A DNA stretch of 6,879 nt, from positions 1 through 6,879 of the forward strand of contig CALAHA010000148.1 in the NCBI GenBank assembly GCA_937891565.1, in the 5' to 3' direction. Below the pieces are notes generated by a model. That model did not search any database and was not told the DNA's origin. It saw nothing but the letters and a program-made list of their open reading frames with translations. A program made the translations under genes and the position numbers. Source of the DNA: an uncultured Ilumatobacter sp. GTDB taxonomy: Bacteria > Actinomycetota > Acidimicrobiia > Acidimicrobiales > Ilumatobacteraceae. Every line of letters starts with the position of its first letter. Position 1 is the stretch's first letter. Shown here piece after piece: positions 1-5,700 of the stretch.

Positions 1-21
1 CTCACTCCGTAGAGGTGTGAG
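1..21. repeat. Imperfect inverted repeat (hairpin)
   Basis: CTCACTCC (1-8) pairs with GGTGTGAG (14-21), seven base pairs with one T-T mismatch and a five-base loop (9-13). It lies nine bases from the next hairpin. In a tyrosine-recombinase element such arms near the end could be part of a recombination site or an RNA structure, but length and chance occurrence keep this tentative. Confidence 0.4.
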
Positions 22-34
22 CGGACGGTACGAA
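19..34. repeat. Copy 1 of a gapped direct repeat (GAGCGG-n-CGGTACGAA)
   Basis: GAGCGG, one base, then CGGTACGAA. The same 6-mer and 9-mer, separated by two bases and in the same orientation, occur at 6711-6727. Fifteen bases match with a one-base length difference. It may be a remnant of the split direct repeats that PAT/Ngaro-like elements carry, or chance. Confidence 0.3.
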
Positions 35-46
35 CCAAGAGTTCGT
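30..46. repeat. Perfect inverted repeat (6-bp arms, 5-base spacer)
   Basis: ACGAAC (30-35) is the reverse complement of GTTCGT (41-46), separated by CAAGA. Short inverted arms around a spacer are the layout of tyrosine-recombinase core sites, though the usual spacer is 6-8 bp and the arms are longer. It could equally be an RNA hairpin in the 3' untranslated region or chance. Confidence 0.4.
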
Positions 47-72
47 TGCCGACTTCGTGCGAGCGCCACCGT

Positions 73-115
73 CATCCGGGCGTCCCACCTATGCGGTGAT
101 CTGCCCGGGCGGATG
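73..115. repeat. Bulged inverted repeat enclosing a GCCCGGGC palindrome
   Basis: CATCCG (73-78) pairs with CGGATG (110-115), and the inner GGC (79-81) can pair with GCC (103-105), leaving a four-base bulge. The 8-base palindrome GCCCGGGC lies at 103-110. The sequence CCGGGCG also occurs twice in direct orientation (76-82 and 105-111). GC-rich context makes such matches fairly easy, so significance is uncertain. Confidence 0.3.
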
Positions 116-186
116 CGTAGGGGGTGCCTCGTGCTCCTATAATGGTGCTCGAGGACTTAGGGTTTGACAGGCCATCCGATCCCTCG

Positions 187-2673
187 TCAGACGGCCATGT
201 CGTCATCGTCGTCACCGCCGGGGCTCGACTCCCGAGCGGCGGCAGTCATGTCATGGTCGCACCGCTTGTCCGCGGTCGTCAGAATGACGACCTCGAAAAG
301 GCGATTTCGAGCGACTACCCATGGCCGCTCGCCGGGGAATCTCACCTTGACCTTCGACGATGACGTCGTTGCCGAGATGGTTCCCTCGAAATGGACTTGG
401 CGGCCGTCCAATGTGAACGGCACCGCCACTGCCATGCCGACGCTAATCTGAGCGTTGGTCAGCAGCGGGCCGCCGCCACATATGACCGCCGACTCCGTGT
501 CCGAATCATCCGATTCGCCCCCGTCGTCGACTTCGTCGTCGGGGTCGGAGTCGTCGTCGTCGAGCTCTGCCTCCGGCACTTGACCGCTCGCTTCGTCGGG
601 AGCAGACTGCTCAACCGGCTCCACGTCAAGAAGGTTCGAGTCCAGCGCCTGCTGCAGCGCCGGGTCGAGGCCCGTGTGCATGAAGCCGGCCTGACCGTCC
701 AAGAACTGCGTCGACTTCGAATTGCTCATTCGCGACGACAGGTTCAGCAGCCGCTCCTTCGAGAGCCGACAGTAGATGCGGTACACGTCAGAGAACCAAC
801 GACCCATCGCTTGGATCTCTTCGGCCGTTACCCCGGCCGCGAAGAGAGCTGTGGCGCCGCCGATACGGAAGCTGTGCGGCTTCACCCTTTCATGATGGGC
901 GATGCCGGCCGCGTCGCACTTGGCGTGATACCACCTCATCACCTTCCGAAGCGTCAGGTTCCGCAACGACTGCGCCTCTCCCTTCTTCAGCCCCACCGTT
1001 CTCTCGACCGGGAACCTCAAGAGCGAGGTAGTCGTCTCCTCCCCCGGCCGACACGGCGCGACCATGTTCAGGATCTCTAGCAGTTCGGCCGTCCGCAGCG
1101 CACCGCCGCGGTGCGCCTTGATCACAACCGGACATTTACTTTTGTCCCCGACATGCTTGTGGTAGCGCTTGATCGGTGTGATCATCACGGTTGCTGCAAC
1201 CAAACGGCCATCACGATCATGATCGAAAGAGATGTCCGACTGCCTGATCGGGTCGATCTTCGAGAGGATCTCGCCCGGCCGTAGCAGGCCGTCGGTCGCC
1301 AGCTCCGTGACCGCCGAGAACACAAGGTCCTTGACCGTCTCCTTGTTGAAACCACCAACAGCGCCGGACTCGAATTCTTTCTCGATCCGCCGCCATCTCG
1401 TCGCCGTCACTTCGCCCGCTTCGTCGTAGATTTCCATAATCCTCGACAGCGAGCTTCGCAACACCGGCGCATTGATCTCAATAGGGTGAGCCGCGCGGTC
1501 GATCCGCTTGGCTGGGTGCAGGCGCCGCAGGCCCTGGTTCGTGCGTTTGAACTGCACGTCGTCGAAACTCTTCGTCGCTACCAGCCCGTAACCCATGACA
1601 TCAATGTGCCACGAATTAAACAACGCCGCGTATTGCTCCGCCGTGTCGACATTGCAACCGTTCGACACCAAGTCCGCCACGAAACCTTGGCGCAGCAAAC
1701 TCTCAATCATGAAGGCTTCCGGGTCGTCGTTGACGCGGGGTCTGAGGAATCCAACCCGCGCCTTCGTCGCCGTGAACTTCAGCCAATGATTTAGTGCCGT
1801 CCTCAGCTTCGGTAGCGACCCCGGGGCGTAGATTGCTGCCTTCGCTTCCCTCAGCGCCGGAAGGACTCCCGCCTCCTCGAGACGTTGCCAGTCCGGAACC
1901 AGCGGGTCCTCCACATCGCCGAAGTCGATGTCCTTGAAAGCGTCGCTCTCCGATTCCGAGAGCGGGCCGCGTGCGAGCGACGTGAGCACGCTCGTGACGG
2001 AACCTCTCGGGCCGCCCGTCACGCTCGCCACCGTCTCGTGTGACCACTTGCGCCTATTGACCGCCGTCATCTCCACGATCATACGCTTGAGCTGCCCCTC
2101 CGAGAAAGAGGGCTGCTCAGCGCCGAGCCACTGACATGTGGCTGGCATGGCCGCCGGCACTCCGGTCGGAGGTTCGACGTCGATCTGGGATGACGACCCA
2201 GGAACGCGCTTCGCGCCTCTAACCAGGAAAGCTCGGTCGTGCGCCTCGGCCGCTGACAGCTCCGGCGTCCGCTTGATACTCTCCCGCGCTCGTCTCCTCG
2301 CCTTCGCCGTGAAGTCCTCGTCGACGGTCGGCACGAAAGGCGCGTGTTGGTGGATGCGGTTGGCCGCGTCGTCGACCTCGTCGGCCCGACGCCTGTCCTC
2401 CGCTTCTGCTCGTGCTCGTGCTACCGCCGCTCGGCGACCGGCACGTGACGTCTCCTCTGACATCACCGCGTCATCATCACTCGCTCGCTCCTCGCGTTTC
2501 ATCTCACCGTCACGCTTGATTCCTCCGCCAACACCTGACCGTCGGGCTCGGTGCGCTGCGACATGCTGCCGTGCGCTCTCGCGCGCCTCCGTGCTGTGTC
2601 TTGTTAGGCACTCGCGCGTGTGCGCTCGCGGGCAGAAATCGCAGCACGTCATGCTGTCGAGTCTCGCTGTCAT
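187..2673 (-). CDS. Tyrosine recombinase (integrase) of a DIRS-order retrotransposon
   Basis: This 828-residue protein is the element's integrase: tyrosine recombinases cut and rejoin DNA through a 3'-phosphotyrosine, here presumably inserting circular element DNA. Residues 10-22 form a Cys/His cluster. Residues 27-105 are Arg/Glu/Ala-rich and probably helical. About 260-400 resemble a core-binding domain, and 445-650 are catalytic: R465 (LLRPGEI), H600 and R603 (KPHSFRIGGAT), W626 (MGRWFSD) and nucleophile Y634 (VYRIYCR). The W-to-Y spacing of 8 matches DIRS and Crypton recombinases. After 700 come an acidic tract and a small barrel-like domain. The ATG at 2673-2671 is the first in its frame after the stop at 2949-2947, and the stop is TGA 189-187. 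At 828 residues it is much longer than a minimal recombinase because of its terminal extensions. No frameshift is seen. Confidence 0.95.
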   Translation of the reverse strand: MTARLDSMTCCDFCPRAHTRECLTRHSTEARESARQHVAAHRARRSGVGGGIKRDGEMKREERASDDDAVMSEETSRAGRRAAVARARAEAEDRRRADEVDDAANRIHQHAPFVPTVDEDFTAKARRRARESIKRTPELSAAEAHDRAFLVRGAKRVPGSSSQIDVEPPTGVPAAMPATCQWLGAEQPSFSEGQLKRMIVEMTAVNRRKWSHETVASVTGGPRGSVTSVLTSLARGPLSESESDAFKDIDFGDVEDPLVPDWQRLEEAGVLPALREAKAAIYAPGSLPKLRTALNHWLKFTATKARVGFLRPRVNDDPEAFMIESLLRQGFVADLVSNGCNVDTAEQYAALFNSWHIDVMGYGLVATKSFDDVQFKRTNQGLRRLHPAKRIDRAAHPIEINAPVLRSSLSRIMEIYDEAGEVTATRWRRIEKEFESGAVGGFNKETVKDLVFSAVTELATDGLLRPGEILSKIDPIRQSDISFDHDRDGRLVAATVMITPIKRYHKHVGDKSKCPVVIKAHRGGALRTAELLEILNMVAPCRPGEETTTSLLRFPVERTVGLKKGEAQSLRNLTLRKVMRWYHAKCDAAGIAHHERVKPHSFRIGGATALFAAGVTAEEIQAMGRWFSDVYRIYCRLSKERLLNLSSRMSNSKSTQFLDGQAGFMHTGLDPALQQALDSNLLDVEPVEQSAPDEASGQVPEAELDDDDSDPDDEVDDGGESDDSDTESAVICGGGPLLTNAQISVGMAVAVPFTLDGRQVHFEGTISATTSSSKVKVRFPGERPWVVARNRLFEVVILTTADKRCDHDMTAAARESSPGGDDDDDMAV
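283..441 (-). other. Small C-terminal beta-barrel-like domain (Tudor/SH3-like) of the recombinase
   Basis: Residues 745-797 begin VGMAVAVPF and continue with short alternating hydrophobic strands separated by turns: RQVHFEGTISA, then SKVKVRFPGERPWVVA and RLFEVVI. The pattern (G-M-x-V-x-V, F-E-G-x-I, V-K-V-x-F, W-V, L-x-E-V) resembles small five-stranded barrels such as Tudor or chromo-barrel domains. It is placed like the chromodomain of some Ty3-type integrases, which bias insertion towards marked chromatin. The fold is inferred from pattern only, and no aromatic-cage alignment was possible. Confidence 0.45.
490..573 (-). other. Acidic low-complexity linker in the recombinase
   Basis: Residues 701-728 are almost entirely Asp, Glu, Ser and Gly. 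In DNA this is the run of tcg/gtc triplets around 520-560. It separates the catalytic domain from the C-terminal barrel-like domain and is probably disordered. Such tracts can act as histone-mimic or interaction surfaces, but nothing here shows a specific partner. A second short Asp run lies at residues 821-825, close to the C-terminus. Confidence 0.85.
724..1341 (-). other. Tyrosine recombinase catalytic domain
   Basis: Residues 445-650 of the recombinase hold the full catalytic set: R465 at 1281-1279, H600 at 876-874, R603 at 867-865, W626 in the third histidine/tryptophan position, and Y634 at 774-772. GRWFSDVYRIY matches the GRW-x-SD-x-(Y/F)-x-x-Y pattern of DIRS and Crypton enzymes. A lysine-rich hairpin region (KRYHKHVGDKSK, 502-513) lies where the beta2-beta3 lysine is expected. 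Because every catalytic residue is present, the enzyme is predicted to be active. Confidence 0.93.
1474..1896 (-). other. Putative core-binding (SAM-like) domain of the recombinase
   Basis: Residues about 260-400 contain a helical stretch beginning PDWQRLEEAGVLPALREA, followed by the PGSLPKLRTALNHWLKF segment, which resembles the N-terminal arm of phage-integrase core-binding domains (a conserved T or S, then a helix with W-x-x-F). The later pattern, TAEQYAALFNSW...GYG, also fits the core-binding layout seen in DIRS and Crypton recombinases. The fold would clamp the DNA opposite the catalytic domain. The boundaries are estimates. Confidence 0.6.
2608..2646 (-). other. Zinc-knuckle-like Cys/His cluster at the recombinase N-terminus
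   Basis: Residues 10-22 read CCDFCPRAHTREC. C11, C14, H18 and C22 are spaced C-x2-C-x3-H-x3-C, one residue shorter in both later gaps than the retroviral zinc knuckle C-x2-C-x4-H-x4-C. It could bind zinc and contact nucleic acid, which would be unusual at the start of a recombinase. C10 and H26 give alternative ligands, so the coordination pattern is uncertain, and chance clustering cannot be excluded. Confidence 0.45.
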
Positions 2674-2747
2674 CGGGCAGCCTTGTGTCGAGCAGCTCTG
2701 AGTGTCGTCACCGAACGACGAGGCTGCTGATGGTCGCTGATGCTCGG
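2674..2747 (-). other. Inter-gene gap between RT polyprotein and recombinase
   Basis: Seventy-four nucleotides separate the TAG of the RT-methyltransferase gene (2750-2748) from the recombinase ATG (2673-2671). The recombinase frame is open through this gap and back to a TGA at 2949-2947, so it overlaps the end of the upstream gene by almost 200 nt in the -1 frame. I see no promoter, splice signals or stable hairpin here. Expression of the recombinase could use a -1 frameshift, reinitiation or a separate transcript. Confidence 0.7.
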
Positions 2748-5700
2748 CTAGATCTGCGAGCGAGCCGCTGCGTTCCTCTCCGCCGCCGCTTCGTCGCGCG
2801 AGCGGCAGAACGCCTCGGTCGCTGCCTTCACCTTGCCGAGCACCTGCGGTCGGATGATATTGGTGACGATATGATCCACGACGTCTCGCAACATCAAGAC
2901 CGGAATCGAATTGCCACAGAGGCGATAAACATCTTCCGCCGTCACGTCAGGCTGACTCTTCAAGAACGCCGCAAACTCGTCCGGAAACGAGTGCGTCCGC
3001 AGTGCTTCCCATTCGGAAAGCCGGCGAATGCGTCCCGCTGAGTCCCTGTACAGTGCTGTTGCGCCGCCCGGTCCCTGGCCCCAAGTCTTCATTGTCACCG
3101 CTGGCCCTGAACCGTCATAGACGGACCACCCCATGCCGCCGATGCCGATGGTGCCCACGAGGCGCGGGCCGTCATAACCGTCCGCGTCCCGTACTGGCAG
3201 CATCGTGACATCCTGCGGGCGTGGGTAAAGCATCTCGTGACTAGGCTCGTCATCGAAGCAACTTTCCACCGTCACCGAACGCAGTGAGGTCCCTTCGAAA
3301 GAGAAGAAGTCACTCGCGTCCTTCCCGTCAACGATGCACTCTGGCAGAATCGCCACCAAGAACACGCGTCTCCGTGACGTCGGATCGCCGTGCCGGCGGG
3401 CCATACGGACCGCCCAGCCGACGGCGTAGCCTGCGTCGCGATATTGATCGACGGCCGCCCAGAAAGGCGAGCCGCCGTCGACGTCGAAGATGCCCGTCAC
3501 CATCTCGCGGATGACGACCGGCGGCCGAAGGCGAATGCCCAGCTCACAATCGTCGAGCCAGAGGCTGCCTGTCGAACCGGCGAGGCCGCGGCCCGAACCT
3601 GCTTTGCTGTAGTCCGGGCACGGGCTGCCGCTGATGTAGATCAGGACGACCTTCTTGAGCCAGTCGAGATGGCCGCCGCGAGCTGCCTCGAGAACGCTCC
3701 CGAAGCCGCCCCAGCAGTCGATCCCCGTCCGCTCTCGCCAGAGTCGTTGAACCAACTCGTCCACGTCAAAGCCGGCGATCGGCGTGCCGCCGAGTGGCGC
3801 CGACGCAAAACTCATTGAATCGGCGCCGCAGAAGCCCGAGAGGAACCCCCAGCGTCTGCGATCCGCGTCCGCTGCCTGCTCGGGCTCCGTCGCCGCTTCG
3901 TCGGGTGAGCCCTTCTCGTCGAGGTACCGCTGCTCTCGTGCGTATACCTCGGCCACTGAGCTCGCCGTGCCCGAAGTCGGCTCTCCGTCTTCCTCGAGCT
4001 CGCCGAGCCGCTCAGCCAGTTCGCCGAGAAGCAGGTGGGCCTCCGGCGCCATCGGCAATCGCACGAACTTGGTCGCGCCGAGCTTGCGCGCCTCCTCCTT
4101 GAAGGTCGCTCGAGCAAGTCGCGAGACCGGGTCGGCGAGCACGTTGTCCTTCGAGGTCACTCGACGTACTCGCGTCACCACTCCCGTCTGCATCGCAAAG
4201 TGCGCTCGATGCTGCAACACGACCGCTTGCAGTGCGCTCCTTGACTTGTTCGTCGAGGACGTCGTCGTCTCGGTCGTGTTGTCGCCGTGAGCTAGAGCGT
4301 GCCGGTGAGGCGCAATCGGGTAGAAAGAAGTCAGTGCGGCGTAGCCCGCAATTCCCTCCTTCACGTTGATGTGGTACCGTTTCTCCAGCTCGGTCCACTC
4401 GTGTTCATAAAAGTAGCACACAACTTGACCGTCGCCGTCGTCGCGAAGCATCGCCGCGCCGGCACCCTCGATGCCCGACGCGTCGTACGCGAACTCGAGC
4501 AAGTCTGCCGAGCCCGACGGCGGGAAGTGGTTAAGGGGAAAGAACGCGACACCGTCATTCGGCATCGCGAGCGCCTTGTGCCACCACCGCAGATCACGCA
4601 CGACACCTCGTCCGATTCGCACTCGCTTGGCTCCCGACCGTGAAGCTTGGCGCAGTGCCGTGAACATACAGGTCAGGTAGGGCCGTCCCGCTGGCCGGTA
4701 CTGTGCTGCGTGCACCAGCTTGCAGGTGAGGCTGAGAAAGTCGGTCGCCCGCATGGATCGTTTCGAAAGCGTCTCCGCCGCCTGTGCGGCATACGAAACT
4801 GCCTTCTCCGGATCTAGAGCCAAAATCCGACTCGACAGCGCCAACTCAGCGCCCAGCACCGTCATCTTCGGCGAAGGGCCCGCAATCTTCTTCGGGGCCA
4901 CTTCGAAACCGAGGAAGCGAGCGAGCCCGACCGCGAGGTCGCGCATCGCCGCCGCCCGGTCGGCGCCGAGCGCCGCACCGAAGATGTCGTCGATGTAGCC
5001 AGCTTCGAACGTCAGCTCCAAATCGTCTCCGCTCAGTCCCGCGGCCTCTCTGTCTCGCAGCCAACTGCCGAACTCCGCACTCCGAGGGACGCGATCCAGC
5101 GTCTCCCAGAGCTTGTCGTCGGCGAACGACGCGCACATCTTGCGAAGTCGCGCATCGCCGCCTCGGAGTCGCCTCAGCAGCCACAAAAAGAAGTCAGTGA
5201 ACCGAGAAAAGTCCTGCACCATTGAAGCATCGCCGAATTGTGTTCTGCAGTCGAGGAAGCCACGCCCCCCCCACTGCTTGCCGTACATCCAGAGCTCCGT
5301 GGCGTGGTTGTGCCAGAAACGGTAAGCCGACTGCAAGTCGATCTTCCAGAGCCAGACGAAGTCGTCCGGCGCTGCCGCCGCCGCCTCGTCGCGGGTCTCT
5401 CCCGCGCCGATCGCCGGTTCCGCTTGCATCAACACCGCCGTCGCCGCCGCAAACTGCGTCGTCTTCGGGAACTCTGACTTCGCCAACTCGTCGAGCGCAA
5501 TCATCGGGTTTACCGCCAGCTCGTTGCTGCCCTGTGGCAAAACCTCCAGCTTGGGCCACGACTTGTCTGTCGTCGTCCGAACCTTGCTGTTTTGCTGCAC
5601 TCCGTTGCACGGCTCGATCCGAGCCGGGCAAGTAGCAACAAAGCCGGTGATTGCAACCGTCTCTCCGTCCAACTGTAAACGCAAGGGGGCGTCAGCACTG

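Larger units (their letters stand above)
1..186 (-). other. Noncoding 3' region downstream of the recombinase
   Basis: This is the only noncoding stretch of any length in the window. Reading from the stop at 187 to the window edge it should hold the 3' untranslated region and perhaps the start of the terminal or split repeats of the element. It contains three short inverted repeats (1-21, 30-46, 73-115) and the palindrome GCCCGGGC at 103-110. No AATAAA-like polyadenylation signal and no tRNA or other RNA gene was seen. Whether the element ends inside or beyond this region cannot be decided without another copy. Confidence 0.6.

Noticed and set aside
157..165. TTAGGGTTT, matching a plant/dinoflagellate-type telomere repeat
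   Set aside because: Only about one repeat unit, expected by chance; no tandem array.
510..570. Run of tcg/gtc triplets as a microsatellite
   Set aside because: It is imperfect and is explained by codons for the acidic Asp/Ser tract of the recombinase.
391..1080. Long plus-strand open frame (229 codons) opposite the recombinase
   Set aside because: It lies antisense to a gene with confirmed catalytic motifs, and its translation is Arg/Leu/His-rich with no domain. GC-rich coding DNA often leaves such shadows open.
2138..2701. Plus-strand open frame of 187 codons opposite the recombinase N-terminus
   Set aside because: Ala/Ser/Arg-rich antisense shadow with no recognisable motif.
2850..3854. 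Bacterial restriction-modification methyltransferase
   Set aside because: The domain is in continuous frame with RT and RNase H, there is no restriction endonuclease, and the neighbour is a DIRS-type recombinase.
4830..5552. Bacterial retron, group II intron or diversity-generating RT
   Set aside because: The RT is followed directly by an RNase H with the ADPVSR signature and by a tyrosine recombinase; no msr/msd, intron maturase or template repeat is seen.
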